A stretch of DNA of 64,000 bases from Epiperipatus broadwayi (GCA_028023455.1 JAQFVV010006215.1:12131473-12195472); one strand, 5' to 3'; shown: positions 1 through 13,200, numbered from the stretch's first letter. The notes: generated from the letters alone by a model not told the origin. Made by a program: numbers and translations.

Positions 1-1589
1 AAATTACGTCAGGATTGAATCTTCACATAATTTTCAGCAGCATGTTTACCTTATAGCATTATCCATCCTTTTACAATTAGATGGCAAAAATTAGGTAAGT
101 TTATCCATGATAATTTATTTTCACAATGAATGTTTAGTTTTTCACTATGATGTCATAGTATGGATTGAAATGAGGTTTTATCACAAACAAAGTGAGCTAT
201 TACAAAGTTATTTACATCGTTTATCACTTGTTAAAATCTATTGATCAACATAAATTCAGTTTAATGTATGCTATTTATTAGACAAACATGATTTCACAAG
301 TTAATTTATACAAAGCTCTGGTATTCAATCTCATTATTAGATCATTGTTTATATAATATGTTTAATTCTTCGTGATTCATATTTATCTATAGTACAAGAT
401 TGATCACACCTGATTGTAATCAAGAACTCTGTATAACACTATATATTTTACTTTTTGTGCAAATAAAGGTTATTTTGAAATAACATTAAGTAAGTTCCAT
501 AAAGAGCAAAATTCATATTAACTTATTTTCTACTTTTGCAAAATCTTAGCAATCATGGTGCACCCTGATTTGCAGACATCATAATATCCTCATTAATAAA
601 TAATGGCTTATTTGGCCGATAAAATAAAATTTATTTATAAATATGTATTTAATTTTTCTTTGCTGTGAATAAAGCAACTTTATGACCATTTTTTTAAAGT
701 GATGAATTACCAAGATATTCAGCAATTTTATTAACTTAAAATATGCTGTTGAAATACATTATTCAAAACAAAATATAAAAATGACACATTAATAATACTA
801 TTCATTTTCAGATATTTACTTTAACAAACTTATTTTTCTTTTTACTTTATTTTAAAATATGCCTATGTATATATAAAAATACCAGAATATAATTATTCAA
901 GACTAAATTTTAAAAAAATATTTAGATAAATGTTACTTGGATAAATACTAACTCATGCTAAACAATAAAATTTGGTAAATGTAAAAATCTTTAAAAAAAA
1001 TCTCTTTATATTTTTGTGGATGTAGACAAAATCATAGTGAAATGATTTAGCAGTATTCTATATAAAATAACATAAATGAACAAATTCACATAAATGTTTT
1101 ATTTATTTTCATACTTTGTTCAATTATTTTTGACTGCTGGAAACCTTGTGGCTAGTCATTTAGATCAGTGGTCTTCAATCTTTTCACACCTGCGGACCGG
1201 TAAAAATAAAGATAAGATTTCGTGGACCGGCAAAAGTTTACAAATAAATTTTCTTAAAGATGTAAGCTGCTTATGGTGTTGCTTACCTTCACATGTTGAA
1301 CACTCTTTCTTGAGTTGCGCAGTCATACTGCTACAGAAAACAGTACAATAACAATTGTTTAATGTGCTTGCATTTCTACGTTTATTATTTCATTGTTAAA
1401 ACATGCAAGAATTAAATGTTTTACCTGAATGTTGGGAAATATCACAGCTAGTGTAATTACATGACAATGATAAATGTAATATCTGTATTTAATGTTAAAT
1501 ATACAAGGTGAAGTTATATATATATATATATATATGGAGGTTGTCTTATGATAGTAGTAAGGGCAAAATAGAAATTGCGTAATTAAAAT
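1..1589. other. intronic sequence, no gene recognised
   Basis: This AT-rich, low-complexity DNA lies beyond the last visible USP34 exon, presumably within the next intron. I see no splice-bounded conserved peptide on either strand. A (TA)n run lies near 1517-1535. The short open frames here are rich in Phe/Tyr/Leu and look random. Confidence 0.5.
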
Positions 1590-2700
1590 CACTGTACAGC
1601 CAAAAAAAAAGTCGCTGTATTTTAAATCTGAAAAAATAAAATGAAACGTGTAAAAGTCTGAAGTTTTGATGTTATTGTAAATTTTTTTTTGTGCTGGTGT
1701 GTTGAAAGAATCAAAAAATGTAATTAATAGAAAAAGTTTTTTTAAAAAATGGCAAAATAGACATCGCATAATAGAAATAAAGCCAAAAAAAAAAAAAAAT
1801 TGCCGTATAGTCACCGTCTTTTTAAAAAAAAAGACAACGAAAGTTTAAAAAGTCAAATGTTTTGATCTTATTTTAATTTGGGGGGGGGTTGAGAAATACT
1901 TTGTCTTCACTGAGACAAAAGATAGAGACCAAAGTTATTTTTTGTTTGTTTTTATTTTTTAAAAAAGGTAACAAATTGGTTTTAAAAATAAAAGTATTAG
2001 TATTTTACGGTATACAAATAAAGCCAAAAAAAATATTGCCTTAAATGCCAAAAAAAAGTGGGCGTATTTTTAAACAAAAAAAAAACGAAACTTGAAAAAG
2101 TCAATAGTTTTGATCTTATTTTAATTTGGGGATGGTGGGAGGAGTGGATTGAGAAATACTTTGTAAAAGTTAGAGACAGAAATTTTTTGGTTGTTTTTCT
2201 TTTTAAAAAAAGGTGATAAAAACTGATTTCAAAAATAAATGTTAAAGCCAAAAAAGATCTTATTTTAATTTTTTTTTGGGGGTGGGTAGGTTGAGAAATA
2301 CTTTGTCTTCACTGAGACAAAAGTTACTTTTGGTTTGTTTCTATTTTTTAAAAAAGGTAATAAAAATTGGTTTTAAAAATAACAGTTTTAATATATCAGC
2401 GGTATACAAATAAAGGCAAAAAATATATCGCCTTATAGGCCAAAAAAAAAGTGGCCGTATTTTTAAACAAAACTGAAACTTGAAAAAGTCAAAAGTTTTG
2501 ATCTTACTTTATTTTGGGTGGGGGGAGGGAGGGTATTGAGAAATACTTTGTAAAAGTTAGAGACAGAAGTTACTTTTTGGTTTTTATTTTTAAAAAAATA
2601 GTAATAAAAATTGATTTCAAAAATAAAAGTTAAAGCCAAAAAAAAAAAATCGCCATATAGCCAAAAAAAAAAAAACCCACTAAAAATGAAATATTAAAAG
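1590..2700. repeat. complex tandem array with interleaved subunits
   Basis: Several short blocks recur in the same orientation. 'GTTTTGATCTTA(TT)TTAATTTGGGG' appears near 1858, 2108 and 2255, and as a variant near 2492. 'GAGAAATACTTTGT' appears near 1891, 2150, 2293 and 2540. 'CCAAAAAAAAAGT.GCCGTA' appears near 1601, 2049 and 2440. Spacing alternates between about 145 and 250 bp, so the array seems built from two alternating or partly deleted unit types. Long A and T runs separate the blocks. Confidence 0.75.
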
Positions 2701-3801
2701 AGGGAGTAGAAAAAATTTAAGAGATCAAAAAAAAGTCACGTTACATTTTATTGTTTTAACACATAAACAATGCCGACAAGCGATTGGTTATCAAAAGACA
2801 AACGGAGTTTGTATAATAAAAAACTTTTTTTTTTAATTTGGAGTTTTTTTAGAAAAATAATAAAAAATTTAATTCTACCCCCCCTCCCCCATAAACATCT
2901 GTGATAAATAAAAAAACAACATAATTTATGTATGATTGATTAGATTTTGTTTTTGTTCTATTTCTTTTTTTTTAATTGGGTAAAAATCCAATGAAAAAAT
3001 AAATAAAAATTGTTTATATTAATTAAAAGTTTTAAATCTTATTATTTTGTTATTATAAACTTTCTTGCCAGTCTAGTAACATTTAACAATCCAAATGGTA
3101 GATTAAAGACAATAGTTTTGTTCATTTGATAAAATATTCTTTCTTTTTTTTCACTTAACTAAGAATTGATCCAAAATCTTTTAACTTTAAATCCATCATT
3201 AAGAAGCTATAAATTAAAAGTAGCAACAAAAAACAAGAGAAATTCTTTAATAATGTCTTTTTTTTTTAAAAGCAACTCTTTATATAAATATTATTTCTTT
3301 TTATTTAACTTGACAACTTGATACTAAAAGAAAAAATATAATAAAACTAAATAATTATTGAATCATTACAAAAAAAAAAAAAAAAATTAACTTTCTTAAA
3401 ATAAATTTATAATATTACTAACATATTAATAATGAAATAGCATCAATGACTTGTCTTTGTTGTGTGGGCGTATGGCTAATTAAAAACCTAAGAAAACACC
3501 AAGAAAAATATCTTAAAACTTCCATTATAACTTTTTATCATAATTATGCACAATTATATATGCAATTCTCAAATTTATTTCGTTCTTGAAAATTTTTTGG
3601 ATGTTTTCGAGAAAACTTAAATATATATATATATATAAAACTCTTTTTATTTTGAAAATTGCTTTAATAACAACTTATATAAAAGAAAAAAACAAATAAT
3701 AAATTCTTTAATTAAAAAAAAAACGTGCAAATTCAATTTTAATTCAATTAATCTCCATCTCCATTGAAAATTATAAATTATGTATTTTTAAATTAACTGG
3801 A

Positions 3802-4680
3802 TTAAATATGAAATCTAGGCATTTTCTTACAAAAAAAAAATGTTTTAAAAAAAGATAAACAATCAATAAATCTTCTAAGCAGATTCTTCTTTTGGATACC
3901 ATATGACCTTACATTAAAAAATTCCATTAATTTTGTGTTGATGTAGGCTTTATTGTGTTCAATGCAAATTTCATTCACTGTAACTTCAAATAAAGTAAAT
4001 TCTTTTTTGCAACAATAAAGAATTATTTGCAACTGGTTGAGATTGTTTAAACCTGTTGCCTTGCATAGACTCTTCTACCTGTTGTTGTAAACATACTGAA
4101 GTATTTGTAGGGCAACTTTCTGTCAATTTCCAACTCACAGTCAGAATTGCTTTGTTCCATTTCATCTATGTAATTATTTTGGAATAATCTCTGCATATAA
4201 TTTTTAACTAGTTTAATGATATCAAATTTCGAGATAGATTTAAAGAATTTGTAGTCTCATTGTCATAAATGGTTTGAATCTTGAAGAAACCTTAATAATG
4301 AAACTATCACATTTTACTCCTCTTTGATATTTGAGTTTTAAGTTCATCCAAAAGCTTTTTGCTTAATGTCAAATGTTCAGTTTGAAGTGTGTTAAATAAA
4401 AATTTTAATATCCAATAACATTGTGACTTAAAGCTTCAACAGCAACTTCAGAAATTAATGAATTAAGAATACATCTAGCTATATCTGTGTTCTCTGGTCT
4501 CCACAAACTGCTCATATTCAATTCCAACAAGGCTCTTTTTATGGGATCAATTATCTACAAAAAATTATTCCACCATAATTTGTAAACTGTTTTATCAACT
4601 GCAACAATCTAAAAGCAGTGACAATTCTTTTTTCATCCATTATATATTGTTGTAAAATGAAATTTTTCACAGGTGAATTT
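3802..4680 (-). other. possible 3' remainder of the hAT element
   Basis: This stretch immediately follows the recognisable hAT core in transposase direction and has a somewhat more balanced base composition than the surrounding A/T runs. One 76-codon open frame (3802-4032) is present, but its sequence shows no conserved dimerisation-domain motif. Membership in the element is inferred from position only. Confidence 0.3.
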
Positions 4681-4689
4681 TTAAATTTT

Positions 4690-5340
4690 TTTACTATTTT
4701 TCAGATTGTGTCTAAAACATTCCATTCATTAGTAAGCAAATAATTCTTCAACGACAGGTTGTTTTCAGCATCAATATTTTCTTCAGTGTCACCAGAAACA
4801 TTTTCTGGTTCCTGATCTATTTCTCTCAATTTCTTAATGTAAAAAGTAGTCATTACCGATAATAGTATAGAGTGGTTATAACATAACTGAGACTCGACAG
4901 ATGACAATCTCACAAATTTCAGCATTATACTAATTCCATCAGTTGCAATTGCCACAATATCTTTTGTTATATTCATCCAAAAAGCTTGTCTTTTATCAAT
5001 TCACTGAAACAGTGTATCTGAAGACCAACTGCCAACAATTCTTACAAAACCTAGGTTGTCAGAGTTTCCATTGCTATAACAAATTTGGATATTTAAATAT
5101 CTACGGTTTTTCATGATTGTCTACTCATTAATTGAAATATTCATTTTTTAAATGCTGGCTTTAACTTCCTCATAAAATTCATAAATCGCTTTCATAACAT
5201 TTCTTGGTTGCATTAATAAAATGAAACCTAGCACTTTTACACTCTGTATAAAATGACTTTTACATATTTGAGATAGGGTAAGTACATCTTTTTTTACAGT
5301 GAGCTTAGCCACAATTTCTCTTAACATTGGAAGATGTTTG
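4690..5340 (-). pseudogene. decayed hAT-family transposase
   Basis: hAT transposases cut and paste DNA transposons and carry an N-terminal BED finger and an RNase H-like core. On the minus strand, broken frames read LREIVAKLTVKKDVLTLSQICKSHFI (about 5,325-5,245) and QPRNVMKAIYEFYEE (about 5,215-5,170). These are followed by KNRRYLNIQI...NLGFVRIVGSW (about 5,115-5,030) and DIVAIATDGISIMLKF...QLCYNHSI (4,960-4,860). The ATDG..IM.KF...QLC..H order is typical of hAT proteins of the ZBED-like group that conserve D-G in TDGA and a following C..H. Stop codons interrupt several segments (for example before KMNIS and after INE). The BED finger and the C-terminal dimerisation domain are not recognisable, and terminal repeats were not defined. 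It lies in USP34 intron sequence on the gene's own strand. Confidence 0.7.
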
Positions 5341-5495
5341 ATTTGAATAAAATTGTCAAAGATTGTTTTTTTTTTATTCTCCCATATGCTATAATCTTTT
5401 GGTAGAAAGATGGTTTTCTTTTACGGATCGATTCAGTGAATGTATGTGCTGCTTGATCATTTTTGGGATCTAAATAAATATGTATATATATATAT

Positions 5496-7165
5496 TGTAA
5501 CATGTACACATGCTGTTACATTATTTTAAATAGAATTAGAATTTAAAAATAAAAAGTTTGCAAATAAAAACTTTTTTAAGAATTAAAAATTGAAAATTAA
5601 AAGTCATCTAAACTCGTTATGAATAAAATGGCACAGATGGAAAATTATTAAAAGAAAACTTTATTAAAAAATAAAAGTATTTTAAAACTAAATTTTCAAC
5701 AAAGTTTTAAGATAAAAATATATCTTTAAGAATGTACAAAATTTAATTACTTTCTATTGTGTAAAAAGGCTAAAAATGGAAATGATTATTTTTAATTAGT
5801 CTTAAGTAAACTAGCCCTTGGGCTTCTCAAAATGTAGAATTAAAGGTCAGATAGGAGAGAAAAACAATAAAAACAGAATAGCCAATAAAAAAAATCCCTC
5901 AGGAAACGAACCACAGTGAAAGGATCATCATCATCATGATGTCACGTCCAGTCAATCCACAATTTTAATATAAAAAGGAAAAGATTGGTAATAAAAGTAG
6001 AGGCGCTATATGTATCAAGTCCAGGAGAGTTGAAGAAGGGATTGAAAAGATGCACTTTCAATCCCTTCAGTTTTTCTAAAAGAATAAATGTAATATCGTT
6101 TCCCTATATTGCGGACCCCAGGACATCAGGTCCTGCAATAAAATCCTGCAAAGAACTATACCAGCTACAGCAAAGGGCCTCCGGATGAATACCAATAGAA
6201 CGGCAAACAGCATACCGGTCTCCCCTAGGATGCCATGGGAGTTAGAAAAAAAGGGATCCAAATTATAAGCAACTAAAAAGTATGGACTTACTCTTTTAAA
6301 ACCATAAGAACTTTATATAACTAATGAACTTTACGATGAAACTTTCCCAGTATTTAAATAGAAATTCCTATCTGACCAAACTAAATCATTTATTAATAAT
6401 TATTTTTATTGAATGTATTTTTTTTTAAAAATCATTTCCATTAACTTATTTTTTCTGTTTTTTTAAAGTGTTTATTATGTTTGTGTTTTTTTTTCACATT
6501 AAGCTAAAACTTTTAATTAAATCATGTTAAATTTAAGTTGGGCGTGAATGGATGCATAAATTCGTAAAGTTATGTTAGTTTAAGAGAGGGTAAATCTTAG
6601 GTTATTGTTTCGCAGTTAAATTGGGGCTAATGGATTGGATGTATTGGTGTAAGTAGTAAATGTAGCATGAAGATCCTCTATGTGCAGGATCACCTTATAC
6701 GCAGCACTTGGGCAAAATAAGACCCATTTCTTACTAACCATCGGAAGCAGACAGTATTCCCTGCTCCTTGGATCATCCCTTTAGCCTATGGAAAGGGATA
6801 GTAAGACGGCAAAAAGAACCGCAATTCCTTCTTATGGAGTTTCTTTTTTTTATTGTTCTTCTCGCCAGACAGACGAAGTATTCCTGTACTGGACAAGAGA
6901 CATTTTATCTGGATAACCGTTCTGTTCAGAGGTATATTTCTGACAATGCGGTATTGTGCTGTCGCATTCAAGCTGTGTTGAATACATCGATATATCAGGT
7001 AGATTGGCGTTAGTTTGATTGCGAACTTTTGGCCTAGCGTTAAATAAGGGATATAGAATATTTTCTTTTTCGAATGCAATTTAAGTAGTCTATCCATACT
7101 CGACACTAATAAAATATTAATTCATCTGTGCGAATTTATAAAATAAAATCAAAAGTTAAAATGTT
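5496..7165 (+). repeat. dispersed repeat family, copy A (about 1.65 kb)
   Basis: The copy aligns by eye with the reverse complement of 22,020-23,781 (copy B) over most of its length. Shared blocks include the TTGTAAC edge and AGAATTAAAAATTGAAAATTAA at the left. Also shared are a left-hand GCACAGATGG (5631) with its inverted partner CATCTGTGCGA at 7123-7133, AATCCCTTCA, and a central TATGGATTGGAT-like block. A GCGAACTTTTGGCCTA block lies towards the right. Inverted CACAGATG/CATCTGTG motifs near both ends suggest a non-autonomous DNA element, although homology between the copies continues outside them. No transposase motif is visible in the small open frames. Confidence 0.65.
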
Positions 7166-7255
7166 AGCCAAGAGGTCAGTGCAGCTGCCTTGCAAGCAAG
7201 CAGTTGGTAGCAGACGGTTGTTGCGGGTTTGCCTCCCGGCCGATGCTATGACATA
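7166..7255 (+). repeat. tRNA-derived SINE head (tRNA-like A and B boxes)
   Basis: TAGCCAAGAGG (about 7168) matches the RNA polymerase III A-box consensus. It is followed by an anticodon-arm-like CTGCCTTGCAAGCAAGCAG and, about 50 nt later, by GCGGGTTTGCCTCCCG, a B-box/T-arm-like sequence. The spacing and the CTTGCAAGC core resemble an Ala- or Cys-type tRNA with an extra insertion, so this is a SINE or degenerate tRNA pseudogene, not a functional tRNA. It abuts the right end of repeat copy A. Confidence 0.5.
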
Positions 7256-7595
7256 TGAAAAAAAAAAGTAAAATTTGTTAATCATAAAATATAACAATAA
7301 AAATAACAATTTTTGCAATAATAATATTTATTATAAATCATAAAAGTAAATATAGTGGGAAATACATAAACAATTTTAACTTAAACTAAGCCTTAATTTA
7401 TTATATATATTTTTAGATAAGTATAAATTCATGTATATCATTCAACTATAAATAAGGAGTGATAAGTACATAAAGAATTTTGAAATTACAGTTTTATTTA
7501 TGATGACATTTGTTAATAAAAAATTGAATTTTTAAAAAAGTCTTGCAATATACATTTTATTTATTTTTATCATTAAATAGATAAAAAAAATTTAC

Positions 7596-7700
7596 CTCCC
7601 ATATCCTTTGCAAAACCAGATTTGTAAATGGTGGCATACCCGGAGGTCCTCCAACAAATTCAATCAGTAGTGATAACAATTTGAAAAATGGCTGACTTCT
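7596..7700 (-). CDS. USP34: USP34 orthologue, exon RSQPFFKLL...QRIWE (last visible)
   Basis: This exon has 35 codons, phase 0, with acceptor ...TTTTTTCAG/AGAAGT and donor TGGGAG/GTAAAT. The peptide starts RSQPFFKLLSLLIEFVGG and ends PPFTNLVLQRIWE. The PFFKLL...EF.GGPPGMPPF...LQRIWE signature is, from memory, the most USP34-specific part of this segment and the main reason for choosing USP34 over USP9X or USP24. The next expected peptide (EYNPSQCLDWLA-like) was not found between 1 and 7,595, so the following exon probably lies outside the window. Confidence 0.9.
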
Positions 7701-8589
7701 CTGAAAAAACAACAACAAACAAACCATAATTATAATAAAAATATAAATAAACAATAATAATTTGTAATATTTTTATTCACAAATGCTTTTGATTACTTAG
7801 GGCTGTTCCAACCTTAACCAAAAAAAAATATTTATTTGTGGACCACAACATAAATAATATATTAAATTATTGGAAAGTACTACTGTTAGTTAGATTTAGT
7901 AGGCATCTCAAAAACATCATAAAAAAAAGTTATGGTGTTTACAAAAGTTTTCATTACAACAATAAGATACAATATTTGTTTATAACATTTAAGCAAAAGA
8001 TTTATGACAGTTCTATTTCATTTACTAAACTATTCATATCAATTTGGATGTCTGTAGTTATGAATCACAGTATCAAACCTAGGTAGTGCATGCCACACGT
8101 AGGTTGTGTTTTGAACAGTTCTGACTTAAATCATAATCATTATCAAATGAACTTATTAAGAAAGAAATCAGAAAATTTTTGATTTAAATTATATTATATT
8201 ATAACATCAACCCCCCCCCCCCTTTAAAAAAGATTAAGGAAACAATTCTTATAAATAGATTTTGAGATTCTATAATAAATAGACATTGCAATAACACAGA
8301 AGAGTTGGATTTAGAAATGCAAAAACACGGAATTAATGATAAAAATCCATTTTGACTGACACTTAGAAAAAAATACATTCAAGACTTAAAGGTCAGCAAG
8401 ATGGACAGACATGTGGAGCAAATAAAGTGAATTATGCGAGAAAAACATGCTCATATAAAAAAAAATTCATATAATATAATGAGAGTGCTAATAGCTCTAA
8501 ACAAGCATTTTTCGATAAATGCTGCAAGAGAAAGCATTTAAAATCTCTACCTAGAATTATCCCTATCCCTAAACCCATTTTTATTATAA

Positions 8590-9430
8590 AAGAAATTCAA
8601 TAAGAACATGCTCAAATAAAAGATCAAAGAGTTAACGATAAAGCTGATGCACTGAAGCAAAATGAATATGAACTATAACTATGTGAAAATGTTCAAATTG
8701 AACAAGAACAAGTTCAAATAAAAAAATAAATAGCGCAGAAGATGAACCTGTTAATCTAAAACAAATGGACGATTGTAAAATAAAACTAGTGAAAGAAATG
8801 ACAAATAAGCAACTGTTAAAATTAAACATCCAAAGACATGAACGTCAGCCCGAAGGCTCACAGCAAAAATCAGATGGTTTAAAAGAATGTCATATAGTAT
8901 ATCTAGGATCAGTTATGATCCCGCAGCTGAATAAACAAATATAAATGAAAACAGAGCAGAGTTTAGTCTATTCCCAAAATGAAATGAAATCACTGTTAAT
9001 ATAAAAATTGAATGAAGACTTGCTATAAGAGCTTATCAATGAATTGGATAAAAAAATTTAACAGCATGAAATAAATATTAATCTATATATAAGAAAAATA
9101 TCTAGTATGCATGTGGATGTGCTATATTTAGACAGAGCTCAGCAGGAGAATACCGCTGGGCATCACTTTTATGTAAATTAAAAAGAAAAGAAACACAATA
9201 TTCTCCAGAACTACCATGAAAGAAAAAGTCCCTAGATAAAGATCAGTATCAAACTACAGCTGAACAATCTCACACCATCAATCAATGGCTGGCTAAACAG
9301 CTTACAAAATGTGAGATGGACATGAAAAGAATTTTCAAAAAGTACAATCATTTTTTTGTTTTGGTTACCAAGTTCAAGAATTTGAAATGAATAATGTATT
9401 ATTCATTTCAGTAAAAAAAAAAAAAAAAAC
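8590..9430 (+). pseudogene. probable retropseudogene of a coiled-coil protein with poly(A)
   Basis: The plus strand reads as a heptad-rich protein broken by stops. From about 8608 it gives EHAQIKDQRVNDKADALKQNEYE, then VQIEQEQVQIKK. Near 8766 it gives MDDCKIKLVKEMTNKQ, and near 9240-9360 KDQYQTTAEQSHTINQWLAK and CEMDMKRIFKKYNHFF. Most stops sit where Gln or Trp codons would be expected. Codon-like composition extends for about 750 bp without introns and ends in a 17-base A run at about 9413-9429. This is what a processed (LINE-retrocopied) pseudogene looks like. I cannot name the parent gene. Similar-looking sequence continues to about 9,720, so the true end is unclear. Confidence 0.45.
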
Positions 9431-9834
9431 GAACAGTTAAAGTGATCCAAATTAGCAAAACAAAAAACCTTAAAACGATTTGTTCAAAAATAAACTGAAA
9501 ATTTATAAAACAAACTTTTCTTCTCTTATTCAGTCAAGCTCAATTCTTACTTCCTCAAACCCATAAGATCTTCACTATGTTTAAATAAAGAAAAAAAACT
9601 ATGACAACACCGACCACTAATCTAACCTGGAAAACTCAACACGTTACATGGATATCTCTAGCAAAAAATGAAGAAATAGCATGCTTCGAACAGCAGAGCT
9701 GGAGCTTATGAAAGCATATTATGGTATCACATGAACTCTCTTAATATTTGTCAGAAGGAAAAAATAAACTAATAATATTATTTTGTAAGTTTTATATAAA
9801 AAAAAAGTGATTGAACTTTATCCTAATTATTTTG

Positions 9835-10230
9835 AGTTGTATTTAACACCTGTTAACCTGGATATTATGTTGTAGAAATTGTCAGTTTTAAAAAAAAATA
9901 AAAATAATTTTTGCTATGTTATTATACGTGTTATATTAATCATTTGTAAGAACTTTCTTTTAATATCTGTTAAACATATGTTACTTTGTATAAGTTCTCA
10001 GTTTTAAAGAGAATAAAGAAATAATGCTTGTGCATAAATAGTCCAAGTGTTAAATAATTAAAAATAATCAATTTTTCATTCAGTTATTATGTATGATACA
10101 TTAACATTTTGTAAGAACTTTCTTTAATACCTGTTAAACATGTTACTTTGTATAAATTGTTAATTTTAAAGAGAGTAAAGAAATAATCTCTGCACATAAA
10201 TCATCCAAGTGTTAAATAATTATAGTTCTT
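9835..10230. repeat. tandem repeat, about 2.5 imperfect copies of a ~160-bp unit
   Basis: Recurring blocks are 'TTTGTAAGAACTTTCTTT' (near 9942 and 10113), 'CTGTTAAACAT.TGTTACTTTGTATAA' (near 9968 and 10133), 'GTTTTAAAGAGAATAAAGAAATAAT' or its variant (10001, 10164), and 'CCAAGTGTTAAATAATTA' (10042, 10207). A poorer upstream copy begins near 9,840. The unit has no coding content. Confidence 0.75.
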
Positions 10231-13200
10231 TATGTAATTGTATCCATCAGGTTTATTATCTCATAGTTAACCCTACATTTGATGACTGACAATTAGATTT
10301 TGTGTTTGTGAATTTATAATATATATAACAGTTATTTGTTCACCGTCAAAAACTTTACATTTATTCGTATCCATAGGGAAAAATTCATTCTTATTTAGTT
10401 TGAATAAATTACAGATTGGTCTTGGAATGAACCATCCCTGTATAAGTTGTAGTTTTGTTGAATTAGGATTAAGACCTAAAAAGGCCAATGCTTAGCTATT
10501 GTAATATAAAGATGGCAGTTATGTTTATCTCATATAAAATATATGTATTTGTCGGTACTAGAAAATTTATGAGTCAAAGAAATGTTTTATATTTATGGAT
10601 TCATCTGTATGTAAAGTTACGTTTTAAGTTTATTGAAGTTGGGTTCTATGTACAGCAAATGTACTCTATTATCTATAGCTTTACTATAGTGTAATTGACC
10701 AATAAAATTAAACTTAGCAATGAAACCATGGACATTTGTATGCAATGATTGTTTTCTTGCATTTGTAAAGAATAATGTATTATTCATTTCAATATAAAAT
10801 TAGTTTTAAAAAAAAAATGCATAAATGTAAGATTGTTTGGTCTACATTGATTCACCAGGAGTAACTTGTATTCTTTGTGATCCAGCCAGATATTACAAAT
10901 AATGATTATATGTGATGGTCATCATTATTTGGTAAAATAAATTATTGTTTAAACTATACATGTATTGATTTATTTCATGATAGTTAAAATCAATGGCATC
11001 TGTATAAGTGATACAAATAAAAATAAATGTAAATCATTAAAATATGCTTAGTCTGACCATTATAATATAAATAAAAGAACACGGGAGGTTTAATATTTAA
11101 TGACTGACCGTTTACTTTTTATTCATATGTGAAAATAAGTTCTATTTTTATATACATGAATTTGAGTGGGCATTAAAATTTTTGGCAGAGATCAATCATG
11201 AAATATAATACTATGAGATGTGTCCAAAAAGAAACTATTTTGTTGAGAAGAACTGAGAGTTGATATTTAATAATTAAGGAAATATTTATTTGTGTGATGC
11301 TTATATTACTGAACTAGAAAAGAAGTTATGAGTTAAATAAATAATGATAATATAATTATGTTGAATCAATGAAAGCTTTTAATATAAAGTTGTAATAATA
11401 TATATGCAAAATAATATGAAGGTATGTTAAAAAAGTATAATAAACAATGTTCAATGTTGTGACAGTCAGATGATGTATGTTGGTTTAACCCAGTTCGAAT
11501 ACTAGGCGAAAGTACCTCGAGGCCATCCATACGCGAGATATTAAATCAAGAATACTATGACCTCTGCCCTATTTGCCTATTCTCGAGGCTAATTACGAAC
11601 AAACAACATTATCTGAGACACACATAAATTATTTTCTCACCGGCCACAAAGCTTAGCAACAGAGGTAGAGACATGGACGGGAACACCTACGGAGCTAAAT
11701 AGTTAAAGGTGCAATAAAAGTACTAAGAAACATGTGTTTTGCATGCCTGGATCATTGAAAAGTAAAAATAAAGCATTATGATAAAATTAGGAAACTCAAG
11801 CTTTTTAGTTAAATAATATATTTAATTAACAACTTTAAAATATGAATAATGATTTAATGGCCTCCGCTATTCCCCTAAATTAATGAAAACTAATTAGACA
11901 ATAAAAACAGATTAATATGTTTGCGGTCTAAATCTTTTCTTCCCAATTTTATTAAAATTGTCAACTTGTATCTCCTTGATAAAGTACAATAGTAAAAATC
12001 TTTTGCAAAGCATTTTCTAATTGCTTTGCACTAAAAACAGACAGTTTAAAAATTATTTAAAACGTATATAGCTAAATCAGATATACGTAATAAGCTACTG
12101 GCGGACAAAAGAGGCGTTATTGAGGAGATCAAGTTGGCAAACAAAGGAAACTTACTCGTATGGAATTTAGAAACATAAATAAAATTGGAAAGAGATTTTA
12201 AATGAAAAAAATTAACTTTTAAACTTAACCGCAATGGAATACAAAATATTTACACATGTTAGTAATGAAGAATAGCGAAGGAAAAAAGGTTAAATATAGA
12301 TAGATGATCACACATATATATATTTAAGACTAGTCTAATAAAATGGTTACATTACAAATATCATTAAATAAAACAATTCATAATATAATTCAATTAAGAA
12401 AGGTATGAACAAAAGGGTAGAAAGTAAATAGTTCAATGGAGGAGAGATATGATTACCGTCCTGGTTCCTTGCTCATGTTCCATCGACGAGCGTAGCTTGA
12501 TCCGTCCATCGATAGGTATTTGCCCGGACAAGGAAAGTGGAATTAAGTAGCATGCTTTTATGAAAAGTCCTACAGACACTGCACAGAGTTCAGATGACTA
12601 TTCAGTGGATACTAAGGCATTTTGATGGTATTTAGGAACCTCGGCGATAGGCAAAGCTATTTATTTGCCTAGCCAAGCATAGTAGAATCCATCAAATTCA
12701 TATGACTTTTAGCTTGAGCATGTTCAAACTTCTCCATGATTTTGAAGACGACAGTTGTATAACTTTTTGGAATAAAATCTCAACAAGCAAAAGCAAAATC
12801 TGCCAAGAGAAATCTGAATGAAATTTCAAAAGGGAAATCTGAATGCCAGCAAGAAAACTCTGAATCACCAAGTCTTTTGTTCTCCCTTTTATTTATACCC
12901 TCTTTGTCAGCTACCTTTTATTGTTTGTATGATCTTAGATCTTGATAAGCCCACCCACATGCTCCTTTATTTCAAGGTAACATTTTCTAAAAATAACCTT
13001 TACTTTTTTACTCTAAATTTCTTTCTTTAAACTTTGAATTTTATTAATTAAAAAAGAAAGAGAAGGCCATCTTTAATTTGCCTTGAATGGGCTAATTAAT
13101 TAAAAATATACATTCTTTTAGAAAATGTTGGCGGGCTTATCTCAAAATCAAATCATACTAAATATTTGAACAAGATTTAAAAAGAAAAATACATTCTTAT

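Noticed and set aside
1359-2251. Minus-strand open frames of 84-151 codons
   Set aside because: They are Phe/Ile/Tyr-rich translations of A-runs and of the tandem array, with no domain or splice support.
4701-4976. 91-codon frame as an independent small gene
   Set aside because: It contains ATDG..IM and QLCYNH motifs of hAT transposase and continues in broken frames on both sides, so it is part of a dead element.
7166-7255. Functional tRNA gene
   Set aside because: The boxes are good, but the anticodon arm and variable region contain extra bases and the acceptor ends do not pair.
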